From NCBI GenBank assembly GCA_002803225.1, contig NXFV01001155.1, forward strand, positions 1-27,179: 27,179 bases of DNA, written 5' to 3'. Source of the stretch: Gamarada debralockiae. Its lineage: Eukaryota; Ascomycota; Leotiomycetes; Helotiales; Hyphodiscaceae. Below the pieces are notes generated by a model, which did not search any database, was not told the DNA's origin, and saw only the letters and a program-made list of their open reading frames with translations. The translations under genes were made by a program, and so were the position numbers. How positions within the stretch are numbered: the stretch's first letter is position 1; each line of letters starts with the position of its first letter. Positions 11,647 to 21,003 of this stretch are shown here, in pieces.

Positions 11647-11990
11647 ATGGTAGGCAAACGCACAGTCAACCGCAGCAACTCTGTAGCTAAGGAATCAATG
11701 CATTTAAGGAAGGATGTGGAAGAGGCAGACCGCAACAGGATAAGAAGCATAGGTTAGGGATAAGGGGACATTTAGATCCGGATGATCAATGACGGGTAGA
11801 GTTTAAGAGGAAATTGCTTGAGGCGGTGGATGGGAATGATTTGGAGAGGTACAGGAAGAGTGATGATGAGTACCTATCCCCTTCCCAATCCCCTTCCAAA
11901 CCCTCTTCAATAAATGCTGACGGAAGGACCAGTTGAAAGCAATCAAGTCCAAAAAAATTCTGCGCATTCTACGAAGTGCAAAACGAGCAA
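11647..11990 (+). pseudogene. N-terminal part of a CDF cation transporter gene, separated from its C-terminal part
   Basis: Hydrophilic N-terminal region of a fungal cation diffusion facilitator. Recognisable pieces in order: TVNRSNSVAKES (from the ATG at 11647), RGHLDPDDQ, VEFKRKLLEAVDGNDLERYR near 11793-11855, LKAIKSKK near 11940, and FYEVQNEQ ending at 11990. A likely intron with a GCTGAC branch site is at 11870-11932. Lesions: a frame change near 11753, in-frame TGA at 11790-11792 and a frame change near 11965. The match stops in the middle of a motif that in homologues continues as RL-x-DWLEVD; that continuation is found at 18174 onward. This fragment alone contains no membrane segment and cannot transport. 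Confidence 0.75.
11985..11990 (+). repeat. GAGCAA, left copy of a candidate target-site duplication
   Basis: A hexamer at the exact point where the CDF coding match ends. The same hexamer is at 18168-18173, where the coding match resumes. Six bases is short and one copy could be native coding sequence (Glu-Gln). Confidence 0.4.
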
Positions 11991-11999
11991 AGTTGCTCT

Positions 12000-12944
12000 G
12001 AATGTAATATCTACGGTTAAGAACCTTACACTCCTTATTTGATTTTTAATTTTTTCTCTTTCTGGGGGTGTCTGCGTCAGTTTGGCTGAGGAGATCGTGG
12101 CTGGCTACGTACAAGACCACTTCTGCACTAACACGAAGGAATAAAGCCCAGGCCATCTGAAGCATCGGGAAAAGATTCCGAAGTCTAACACATTTATAGG
12201 GATTGGCTCCTACTCAAACGTAATTCGCAGGAAGTTTCAGCGAAGAGCCTTGGAAGGAACGTTTCCAATATCACGTGATCACTTCTTTGGCCAACGCCCC
12301 CTATTTCTCGTTTCAAGTCATCAAATGCTTCAATGCATCGCAATCATTGGAGTCAAGGGTCTAAGTTCTTAAATTCAACTTTTCGCGAAAGGGAATGTTT
12401 TTTGCAGGAGGAAGATGGTGGTGTATGGGAAAAGATTTAGGGGTCCAGGCACTAAACAACGTGTGAATTGTTGAAGCGAGCACCTAAGCGCGACTGGACA
12501 GTGGCTGCCCAACTCCTCCCCACTTTCCTTCATACTGCCATTGAAAGTTGTGAGGCTTACATCGAACCTTTCTATACTCGCAATGCACAGTGTGCCCGGG
12601 CTACATCAAATTGCTGCGCGAGCCACGGACATACCGTTTCATCAATGGATCAAGGATTGAAGTACTACCTTTGAGCCACCTGACTTAGGAGAGTATCGCT
12701 CCGAGGGAAGCGCAAGGCTGAGTGCGAACGAACCCAGAGCCACAATCCTTTCTTCTTTGAGAGTTTTAGACATTCACTGACTGAATTGCCCACAGGAACC
12801 CATCAACCGCCATGCCTCGAACCTAACACATCCAAAATGAGAGCGAAAATAGGATGCCATGAATATGATTCCCAAATTCACCTGCTGCAATCGTAACGAA
12901 GTGCATATCTCTCAATTCATTCACTCGCTGTCTCATCTGCGATG
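12000..12944. other. Left end of the insertion, no gene seen
   Basis: About 900 bp with stops in all frames apart from a 68-codon frame at 12468-12674 that has no motif. The octamer TAAGAACC occurs near the left end (about 12014) and again near the right end (about 18156), which may be chance. Confidence 0.5.
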
Positions 12945-13995
12945 TCACTTTCTGCCGAAAACCTTGCGCTTCATATCCTCCACTGATGCGCCTTTTCCAA
13001 TACTCCCACCAACAAAGGTGGAATCGTCATCTGTAGTGACGTTGCGATACTCTTGGGACCCCTTGTCCTCCCAATTTCCCCCTACAAAGGTGCTTTGGCC
13101 TGTTGTCTTGACATTATTGTAGCTTTGAGAGCTGCTGGTCCCCATTTTGAGGTTCCCACCGAGGTAGTCCGATTTACCGCTCGTGGTCACATTACCTTTT
13201 ACAACCTGACCTGTACGTGATGGAGGAGATTCATTGGGCGTACCCTGGTCAGGGGCTGTGGGGATGTCTCTGATGGGTGCTACTAAAAGAAATTAATCAT
13301 CATCGACGCAAGGAACATTAGGTCAACATACCTAAAGGCTTAGGATCCGTCAATGCAAGCGCATTATCCTCGTTTGGTTGTATCTCATCAAGGGGAGTCT
13401 GATTTGGATCGAATATTAGATATGACTTGACATTCAGACGACAATTGTGGCTTACTTTCTGGAGGTCTCCATCCTGGTTGTTCTCTCTTTTTTTGACGAA
13501 CCCAGCTACGCGACTTGCCATTAAATCGACGCTCGGAAGCAATTCTCCAACGCCGTCCCGTATGTAGTGTAAAGTTTCCGCATGTGAAAAGGTGATGCAG
13601 AGAATGAGTGCCGTCTTTTCTTTCTCGAGTCTATCGAAGCACGTCACCATTCGCCTCTCCTGGCTCCCCAAGACTGCTTTCCAAACTCTTTTCTTATGAG
13701 AGCCTTTTGTATAGTCCACGAGCACTCGGTCAAGAATCTTTTGTAGTTTTCCTGCTTCCTCGAGAGTTGATTTTACATGGATATAAACAAATGGTTTGCA
13801 ATGGAGTTCGCTTTGTTGTTGTATAAATCGTGCAATTTCGATGAGTTGGTCTAGTTGGGCAGCATGACGATGAACCCTTTCCGGTGCGTCCTTTACCCTA
13901 CTATATATTTCTGCGATGGAGGATGTAAGTTTAAGGCTGTAGTCCAGGAGCTGAGATACGCTCGCAAGCATCCCTATAACCTCAAATCCAGACAT
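12945..13995 (-). CDS. SesA-domain protein with three C-terminal amyloid-motif-like repeats
   Basis: 314 aa over three exons: 13995-13456, 13398-13332, 13282-12945 (945 nt, no frame error). Residues 1 to about 150 match the SesA-type N-terminal domain of fungal NACHT/P-loop NTPase proteins: the MSGFEVIGMLASVSQLLDYS start, a DAPERVHRHAAQLDQLIEIA helix and FDRLEKEKTALILCI. A Pro-rich linker follows, then three repeats of 24-26 residues centred at about 233, 259 and 283: GNVTTSGKSDYLGGN, NNVKTTGQSTFVGGN and RNVTTDDDSTFVGGS. The spacing and the N-V-x-T...G-x-S-x-F-x-G-G-N pattern resemble HET-s-related amyloid motifs, the beta-solenoid modules that couple fungal NLRs to cell-death effectors. No NACHT domain is attached, so it may be the effector or adaptor side. 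The frame is open 125 codons further upstream, but the domain begins at this ATG. The exon-3 acceptor is TAGTAG, so two acceptors 3 nt apart are possible. Confidence 0.82.
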
Positions 13996-14411
13996 CGTTA
14001 TCCCTGATATCGAAACCAAACTGACAGTTAAAAGAGTCAACAATTTGCAAAGCAGAAATTCAAACCCCGGCAGGGGAGAAGATTTGAGAAACCTCAACCT
14101 TCCATTTGTGAGAGCCTGACGAGCCAAAAATGATGCTGAAGTTTTTAAATTACCCAGCACTGTCAGCCTGATTGCCTTGCGTCGGAAGCTCGCCTCATAT
14201 ATGTGGTTGGGTGTCAACAAGATTTTTGAGGGCTTTACCGTCGCCCGTCTCATTAGGGGTTCCTGCAGGCGGTTCGCCTCCGTTCGTCCGAACTGTCGCC
14301 ATTTGAATGACCAGGTGACTGCACACCAACAACGCAGAGACCAGGTTGCCTTCCCACCATTCAGTTCCAACGATTTGCTACACTACCACCTAACATCCGC
14401 CCCGGCTTATC
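13996..14411. promoter_or_regulatory. Shared promoter of a divergent gene pair
   Basis: These 416 bp separate the start codons of the SesA-repeat gene (minus) and the membrane-protein gene (plus). The head-to-head arrangement suggests possible coregulation. No specific binding site was identified. Confidence 0.5.
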
Positions 14412-15817
14412 ATGGCCGACGACTGTGAACTACAAAACCTCGATCCTCCCTCTAATCATCAACAAGCTAGTGGTCAAGCTCGACCAGAATTCAATGCGAA
14501 AGGAAATTCGGTACTTGCTAGGGGAGATGTTGGTGAGATAAAGAGAGACTGCAATGATACCTACAATATCTCGACTGTCAACATCTTTAGGTTGAGTAAG
14601 GTTCTATTCGAATCACTCATTCAAAGCCTACCTGGCGAAGGAAGTTCGAGTAACCCTTCACCAAATACTCAATCTCCTGCAGAGCCCGAGGAATCTCCTG
14701 GCAGTGACCGGCCGAGAGCATCTGGACATGTTGCAGGACATGCATCACCGAGAACTTCTAACGAATCCGCCGGATCGGATGGAATTGGGAATGCAACTAG
14801 GGCTCGAGTAGAAGACCAGCCGATTTCGTTGGCAGAACCTGCCATACGTACCATTCCGGAGACGAATGAAGAAGTCAGAGCGTCGGAATCGAGAGATCAA
14901 GCAGCGGGGGTATCACGGTCCGAAAACTTTCAGCAACCAGACGAGCGTGGGACATCTGAGGAGACACCAAATCCAGACGTCGTGGAAGGAAAAAGAAGTA
15001 CAGGCACGAGAAGTTGCTTGCCAACAAAGGTCCGAAACTGGAAGCAATCACATTCACAGCTCTTCATTGCAGTTATTCTTTTTTTTATCTTGGCCGTTAT
15101 TGGATCCATTACTGGAGGTATCTATGCTCGCGTACATTCCATTGCTCAGGATAATGTTGGTGGGTTATCAAGTGGGTTTAATTCGACATCAAATCCTTCC
15201 GCCATAAATACAACAAAAGCTACGGCACCAGCGAACACCTCGTCCACGGTAATGCCGACGGATTCTTCGGCATCTTCAACTAATGTGGGGAGCACGATAT
15301 TGACCCAGACCTCCTCTTCAACCTCACAATCACTCTCACCTAAGACTAACACCGCCACAACCTCCTCGCCAACCCACACGACGCTCATAACAACCGTTAA
15401 CACTACAAACCTTGCATGCTCCAAGTACGTCAAATCCCGCCTGTTTTTAGCTTCACCTCTTTTCTCCCGCTCACCGTCTCCTTCCACCACCCTCGTTTTC
15501 ATCTTCTCTTCACTACCTCCCTCCTTACTCTCTGGTAAAACATATGCTAAGTCCGCCTCTCACACAGTGACTGCACCGCCACCCCAACCCCCTCAACGTA
15601 CACTACAACCGCCCCACTCATTACCCCCGCACCCGCTGTCGTCTCCTGCACCCACGATTCAAACTGCCCTATCAGTTCGCAATGCGCACAGACAGCATCA
15701 ACGTGCTTCCTTTGCACATATGCCACGTTTGGCATGGCCTGTTCCGGGCCTATATATAATTGTTGCGATCCTTGGCAGTGTATTAGTGGGTTCTGTACTA
15801 CTACTGCTACGGGTTAG
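14412..15817 (+). CDS. Single-pass membrane protein with Ser/Thr-rich stalk and Cys-rich ectodomain
   Basis: 420 aa over two exons, 14412-15424 and 15568-15817 (intron 143 nt, GTACGT donor, CTAAG branch, CACAG acceptor). No signal peptide. A cytosolic-type tail of about 215 residues rich in Ser, Pro and Glu is followed by basic residues (KVRNWK) and one membrane span at about 216-238, so the C-terminus should be outside. Beyond it is a Thr/Ser-rich stalk, then about 65 residues with regularly spaced cysteines (CTHDSNCPISSQC, CFLC, YNCCDPWQC, SGFC), which looks like a disulfide knot. Without the intron the reading frame loses every one of these cysteines, which supports the model. Residues 30-40 (KGNSVLARGDV) resemble the repeat core of the divergent neighbour. 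Function unknown; a surface sensor is one possibility. Confidence 0.75.
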
Positions 15818-16410
15818 ACTCGTTGCTCGGAAGGGATCGTAGATATTACCACTTATTTGGTCAGAAAGGCTGCTTGCTGGCAAGAGCTGCTTATATTTTA
15901 GAGGAAGGAAAGAAAAAGTTTAGCTTGGATTTTTGATTTTAGGCTTTAGGTTTTTGGTTTGCGCCAAGCAAGCAATGGTGTGGGGATAAGGACTGATGCA
16001 TCGGGGAATTGGAAATATAGACTGGCAAGGTTGAAATTGCGTGGTCCGTAGATGGCATGAATGTATGGGTTTGAGCAGGGGCGTTGGGATGGGAAATTTC
16101 ATGATTGGGATTTTGTATGAAGATATGAGATGGGACTCGCATGGGTGTTTGGCAGGCTTGGAGGGTTGCTATCGTCGTTTGGGAATTCATGTGGGCGGTG
16201 CTGTATGATCATGGAGAAATTCCTGTTTTGTTTTGTTTTGTTTCATTTCTTTCTTGAAGAGTCCAGCTAGATACCCTATTTAATAACCGCATATTCGTAC
16301 CCTTCTGCACCCTATATCTGAGTGTTATACACAAATATGCTCCTAACCTTGACTCGCCAGTCCTGAGACTGCTCTCTACGAAACTGATGCCCCTCCCCAA
16401 TTATTCCCTA
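15818..16410. other. Convergent 3' spacer
   Basis: AT-rich spacer between the membrane-protein gene and the hydroxyacid dehydrogenase relic, both ending here. A TTTTG pentamer repeats about four times at 16223-16243. No gene seen. Confidence 0.6.
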
Positions 16411-17410
16411 TTAAAGTACTTTCTCTTCAACGACCTTTTCTTTTCGCTGCTCGCTCATCTCCCACCCGCAAACACTCCGTATGATCGCACCTTCCTTCAG
16501 GATAGCGAATGCATCTTCAAGATACCCAATCGCCAGCTGTGGTAACCCGGTCTGAAAGCCTGTAGATTGAATTACATCGTTCGTGATATTTATATCCTTA
16601 ATCAAAGAGAGCTAGTTGGTATCCAGAATGATAACTTCTCGTAAGACCCTTCAATAAACATTAGCACTCTCCCCCCCACAAGCCCCAAGACACTCCATCA
16701 GAACAAAACATACCTTATTACGTAATACTATAAGCCGTCAAGAAATTCTTCCCAGGCACAACATTCAACACATCCCACCATTTTCTCCGGATCCAATCCG
16801 AATTTCTGCCCAACTACAAGACAATCACAAAGCGCAATGATACTCCCAACAGACACATAATTATTCAGCTTCTTCATCGCGTGTCCTGCACTTGATTTGC
16901 CCATTGGGAAGATATACTTGCCCATTGCTTTAAACACTAGCATCACCCTTTCAATAGCTTCCGGGAATTGCAGCCGAGCATGAATGTAGCGTCGCCGGTG
17001 CGGATGGCGTGGAGGTGAGTTTGGGTTATTGGTGCGTCGATTAGAGGCAGATTGAGGGACGAGAGATCTAGGTTCAGAGTCCTTGTATCGAAGGGTAAGG
17101 ATAAGGACATATCAATTATAATCGTTCCGAGTTGCAATCTGGTCGCAATACCTTGAGAGCCAAGAAGTACATTACGGACGATTTTCCCGTTGAGTAACAT
17201 TGTGATGAGGGCATCAACTTCTTTCCACGCGTTCTCATTATCTTCGCCTGCGATTATGGAATAGGGATTCTCCCCTACGAGCTGCAAAATGCAAGTATGG
17301 TCTACATCTCGCGCGACCAAATTGAATCTGGCGCGTGGGAGGTTGGCTGCGAGTAGGTATCCTGCGTGACCGAGCCCTATGAAGCCGATTGTTTTAACTT
17401 TAGCGGACAT
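16411..17410 (-). pseudogene. 3-hydroxyisobutyrate dehydrogenase-like (beta-hydroxyacid dehydrogenase), broken
   Basis: Relic of an NAD(P)-dependent beta-hydroxyacid dehydrogenase. It starts at the ATG at 17410 with the Rossmann motif GFIGLGHAG near residue 9. MLLNGKIVRNVLLG and IIIDMSLSLP follow, then a DAPITQTHLHAIRTGDATFMLG block equivalent to the family's substrate-binding DAPVSGG segment, which is itself altered. In another frame come KSSAGHAMKKLNNYVS (equivalent to the catalytic-Lys region G-x-x-x-K-x-x-N), DVLNVVPGKNFLTAYSIT and LIKDINITNDVI. Lesions: a missing C near 16963, an extra G near 16775, an extra T near 16720 and a further frame change near 16611. An intron with a good GTATGT donor and GCTAAT branch survives at about 16646-16714. 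Several independent shifts make it a pseudogene. Confidence 0.82.
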
Positions 17411-18167
17411 TGTATCTTGTTTATGAGAGTAGTGGAAGCTAAGTTTGTAGGAAGAAGGTTGCTGTCTAGTTGTTGTATGGTGTTCATCAATAATTTTTTA
17501 TTCATAAATATTTACTAAAGCTCTCTATGGTACTTATCAATATTGATGAATACTATATATTTATCAGTCTCTCTATAGTATTCATAAATATCTCTAACTC
17601 TTTATGGTGTCCATAAATATATAGTTGTCTTACAGGATCCTAGTAGGGTATAAGGGACACCTCGATCAGCAAGGGCGCCTATACAAAATTAAGTACCCTC
17701 TATGCCCTCTAAGGACCCCATCGACTCATTATCTGATAATTCTGTGATATTTCTTATTCTAGTGAAGATGTCTGGTGATTTTGGTGGGTTACTAAATAAG
17801 TATTTGCCGTACCCTGCACTCTCTTGGTAAAGGCTTCGGTGAGCAATTCGGTCAGTAATTCAGAAACCTACTCCTTGCACTAGGACATATTTCTCTTATA
17901 TATAGAGGTGCATCTGTTCCTGCATCTGTTCCTGTATTGGTTCCTGCATCAATAACTGTGAAGGAAGCTCTTCACATGCACCTCCCCGGCCTGCTCGCAG
18001 GGCTTGTGTTAAGCGTAGTGTAGAGATTGGTAGAGGTGCGTGGGGTGGTAGAAGTGCTAGAAGTGATAGAACTACTAGTGTGATTAAAGTGAATGTAGTA
18101 AGCTCTAGCCTAAGTGCTCGTGCTGCCTCACAAGAGGGGGGTGCAAGAGAAGCTTATAAGAACCGGT
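17411..18167. mobile_element. Transposon-like relic at the right end of the insertion
   Basis: An AT-rich iterated-motif block (17476-17620) is followed by a degraded coding-like stretch. A short frame from an ATG near 17700 reads MPSKDPIDSLSDNSV, there is an ASVP-type 12-bp tandem repeat at about 17917-17950, and then an open basic, Ser/Arg-rich frame with RRACVKRSVEIGRG up to a stop at about 18167. Low-complexity, basic, frame-broken sequence abutting a gene break fits a decayed transposable-element ORF. I cannot name the family. Confidence 0.4.
17476..17620. repeat. Iterated 18-bp AT-rich motif with an inverted copy
   Basis: Four direct degenerate copies of TATRGTRYYYATMAATAW start at 17476, 17526, 17574 and 17603, with one inverted copy at about 17545-17559. 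The second copy and the inverted copy form a near-perfect palindrome around GTACTTATCAATATTGATGA (about 17530-17553). Clusters like this occur as subterminal repeats of DNA transposons; they could also be promoter elements of the adjacent dehydrogenase relic. Confidence 0.6.
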
Positions 18168-18173
18168 GAGCAA
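18168..18173 (+). repeat. GAGCAA, right copy of the candidate target-site duplication
   Basis: Second copy of the hexamer found at 11985-11990, lying exactly where the CDF coding match resumes. Confidence 0.4.
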
Positions 18174-19264
18174 GAGATTGGACGATTGATTGGAGGTCCG
18201 CGATAGTCAAAGTTCTCTCCGACGACATCCTGGAGTCTTTTAATCCAAGACATGATAATGGGATGGCATAATGGAGGGGGAGGTGTGCTGCAGGATACTC
18301 AGGGATGTGTTGAGCTATTCTTGCCGAACGAAGAACAAGAGAAGAGGAGGGTTGGGAGGAGGAATACGAAATGGGCTATCAACATTAAGTCATAGCGAAT
18401 ACTCTCCTTCTCCTCGCGAAAGTCATTGCAGCTGGCTATTCCTCCTCTCTACCCCTAATCGCATCGTTAATGGACTCCGCACTCGATTTACTGTGTACGG
18501 TCATTGTGTACACGACGCATAAGCCCGTGGGAGGCATCTGAGCCAACTGAGACGGAAATTCCCTGTGGGAAGACGGCCTTGGGGATATTGGTGTTCAGCA
18601 TCATTATGATTATCTCGTTTATCCAGGTCTTGCAGGAGTCGTTCGAGAAGTTGATTTCGAAAGGTCCTCATGAACCGGCAACGTTACCACCTGTGGCGAT
18701 GGCGACTACGATTGGACTAAAGGGGATTATTTGGCTTGGGTATATTAGGATTAAGACTATCCAGGTGCAGGCTTTGGCACATGGTACGTCCTCCTCTCCC
18801 AATCTATCTTCGCTCACTGACAAGTTGTGTAGACTGCAAACTGACGTAGTATCCAACACGCTCTCCCTAATTTTTCCCGCCATCGGTCGCGTAGCCAGCA
18901 CCCGGCGGCTCGACCCCCTGGGAAACGGTCTACTCTCCCTTTTCATCATCTACGACTGGGCATGCACATGTTTCAAGAACGTGATCCGTCTCACCGGTGC
19001 TGCAGTTGATGATCACGTCTACCAGAAGTTGACCTTCTTGGCTTGGAAATTCAGTCCGTTTGTAAATGGATATAAGGCTTACCATGCGTTTGGGTTGAAA
19101 TTGATATTTTGTTGGATGAGAAGACGCCCTTGGAGATCGCGTACGATATTGCGGTGACCTTGCAGTATTGTTGTGAGAAGTTACCCGAAGTCAATCAAGC
19201 ATTTATAACTTGTAATTATACTACTTGGGGACCGACTGGGCACGCGGCGGAGAATTTTGAGTAG
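18168..19264 (+). pseudogene. C-terminal two thirds of the split CDF cation transporter
   Basis: The coding match resumes directly after the GAGCAA at 18168-18173 with RLDD-stop-LEV (TGA at 18187-18189 where homologues have Trp). It then passes through VLSDDILESFNP, QEKRRVGRRNTKWAINI, the membrane core ANTLLLLAKVIAAGYSSSLP and LIASLMDSALDLLCTVIVYT. This core holds the D-x-x-x-D metal-site Asp pair of the CDF family. RKFPVGRR and LGILVFSIIMIISFIQVLQE follow, then intron 18784-18832, DCK/TDVVSNTLSL, and the cytosolic EIDILLDEKTPLEIAYDIAV. It ends GPTGHAAENFE-TAG at 19264. Lesions: small deletions near 18198, 18387, 18576, 18840 and 19090 and a frame change near 18266. It would have exported or sequestered divalent metals; the exact metal cannot be read. 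Confidence 0.85.
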
Positions 19265-19412
19265 GGCGTCCTGGAGTCTCAGATCATGGGCATGATGCAA
19301 CCAAACTTGGATGTTATGAACGAAGCTTGGAAATGGATATCAAGACGTCTAATCTAGCGGACCATCTCAGAACTCCTCTCCCCTCTCTTCTATACAGTCC
19401 CTTTTTAGGTAT

Positions 19413-20393
19413 TTAATGCACTCCTTTCCAATTCCATTCACTCCAGTCCAGCTTCGCAATCCTATCTCCCGTAGCACCAACCTCCCTTTTCATTGCAAAG
19501 ATCGCCGTCTTCGTCTCAGCACCTCCTAGATCGACTCCGAAATCCTTCAGGTCGAAATCAATCCTCTCAAGCACTTCATATCCTATTTGCCTAAACAGCT
19601 TCGCTGCACTAGGCCGTGCTCGAACATAAGTAGCGGCTCCACCTTCGTTAGCTAGTTTGTTTAGGTGATTAGTGAGCATACGTCCGATGCCTATGCGTTG
19701 GTAGTTTGGGTGAACCATTGTGCTTTGCCTTTCTACTGACGCGTTAGTCCAATCTCCTTTTGAGCGTCTTGCTAAGGGGGAGTAGTGAGGGGTTAGGAGA
19801 TTTGAAGTTTGAATTAGCTATGGACATATGGAATTGGAAGGGGAAAAGGAGAACCAACGGAAGCACGTCGTAGGTTCATAGCCATGTTTCTCAATCACGG
19901 TCATGACCTTAGCTTTAAACCACTCCGGCAAAGCCTCGTTCCTTCCAGGCGGGAAATCGATTTTTGCTCTGATCGTGGACCGCTGTTCTGCTGTGAGGTG
20001 GACGGGGACGCCGAGGCCCGCCCATGCTACCATTTTCCTATTGTCAAATTTATCAGATTTGTATTCCTTATGTTTGGGATTCTCTCATCTCTTGTTTGCT
20101 TGAAGCGTCTGGCTTGCACTTCGGTCTTTCATTCTCTTCCTTAACTTGGAAGCCTGATTGAAGTATGTGTTACTTACCCATCCTCATCAACGACCTTCCA
20201 CGTCTGACAAGCACCCAGCTCGGAGCCAGGGCCTGGGAGCGAGAGACTGTTCCATAAATGCGCATTCTTCTTCGAATGAACAGTCGGGGCCTTTCATGGA
20301 TCTCCAAAAAGGATCCGCTGTCATGGCATAGGCCCATGTGATTGCCATGTCGGTGAGATCACCTTTGGTCGCAGGTTCGATTTTAAACCCCAT
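19413..20393 (-). pseudogene. GNAT N-acetyltransferase with one frameshift
   Basis: Acetyl-CoA-dependent N-acetyltransferase. Exons: 20393-20178 (starts MGFKIEPATKGDLTDMA), 20037-19859 (KMVAWAGLGVPVHLT) and 19732-19413 (RQSTMVHPNYQRIGIGRMLT). The last holds motif A, with Q-R-x-G-x-G binding the pyrophosphate of acetyl-CoA; the substrate is unknown. Intron 20177-20038 has a standard GTAAGT donor; intron 19858-19733 has a weak GTTGGT donor. Near 20217-20226 the frame changes between APRPWL and ELGACQTWKVVDEDG, by a one-base gain or two-base loss, so the first exon stops early as written. The rest is clean, so this could be a recent loss or a sequence error. Convergent with the CDF relic. Confidence 0.75.
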
Positions 20394-21003
20394 TTTAGTT
20401 TTGGGTTTTGGTATTCTGGGTGACGTTAGATTGAATTGATATTGATAGGGATTTGGACAGGGTGCTTTACTTACTGGACGGTGAAGTTTTATGTACGTAC
20501 TTTGTACGTGGTTGTACTTATATTATCAATCTGCACATAAAGAATGACTCCTTTCATGTCCTGCGACTTCTATAAGAAATATTTCTTTCTAAATTCTAGA
20601 AACAAAAATTCCTACTGGAGGTAGGTATGTACGTAAACTCCTCCAAAGATCCGACCCTTGGATAGGGCTGATGTCAGGTGACTTGAGAGCAAGACTTCGG
20701 AGACTTAAATCCACCAAACAGGGAAAGGATGATTTTATTGGAAGTCCAATACGACGTTTGATTGCGGGGACGTTTCTTTTCGAGGGAAAGCGAAAGAGAA
20801 GCAGATTGGTCTAGCCATATTCGCTCGCTTACGTGAGGACAAGGTTGGCTTACCCCTTGGGATATATTTCATTATTTTAACAAGCCAGTTGTAATACCTT
20901 CTTCCCTCCAAACACCAAACCACCCAAATCCTGTCTTGCCCCACCCTTCCCCCACCCCACCTCCTTCACCCCACCTCCTTCAAACCCAACCATCATCATC
21001 TAC
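20394..21003. other. Spacer, no gene seen
   Basis: Upstream region of the GNAT gene and 3' region of the secreted-protein gene. GTAC/TACGT words cluster at 20500-20530. The stretch before 21000 is C-rich (CCACCTCCTTCA repeats at about 20950-20980). No coding evidence. Confidence 0.6.

Larger units (their letters stand above)
11991..18167. mobile_element. About 6.2-kb insertion splitting the CDF gene
   Basis: DNA lying between the two halves of one CDF gene. It holds an intact SesA-repeat gene, an intact divergent membrane-protein gene, a broken hydroxyacid dehydrogenase and a transposon-like right end. No terminal inverted repeats, LTRs, transposase or tyrosine recombinase were recognised, so the agent is unknown. 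A composite of several insertions or a rearrangement is possible. The split itself is seen in the sequence; calling it a mobile unit is inference. Confidence 0.5.

Noticed and set aside
13996..14370. 125-codon open extension upstream of the SesA start
   Set aside because: The SesA domain begins at the ATG at 13995. The extension has no domain features and fills the promoter shared with the divergent gene.
912..18189. Alternative genetic code with TGA read as Trp
   Set aside because: Intact genes in the window (LicD, SesA) end in TGA and use TGG for Trp, and the TGA-bearing genes also have frameshifts.
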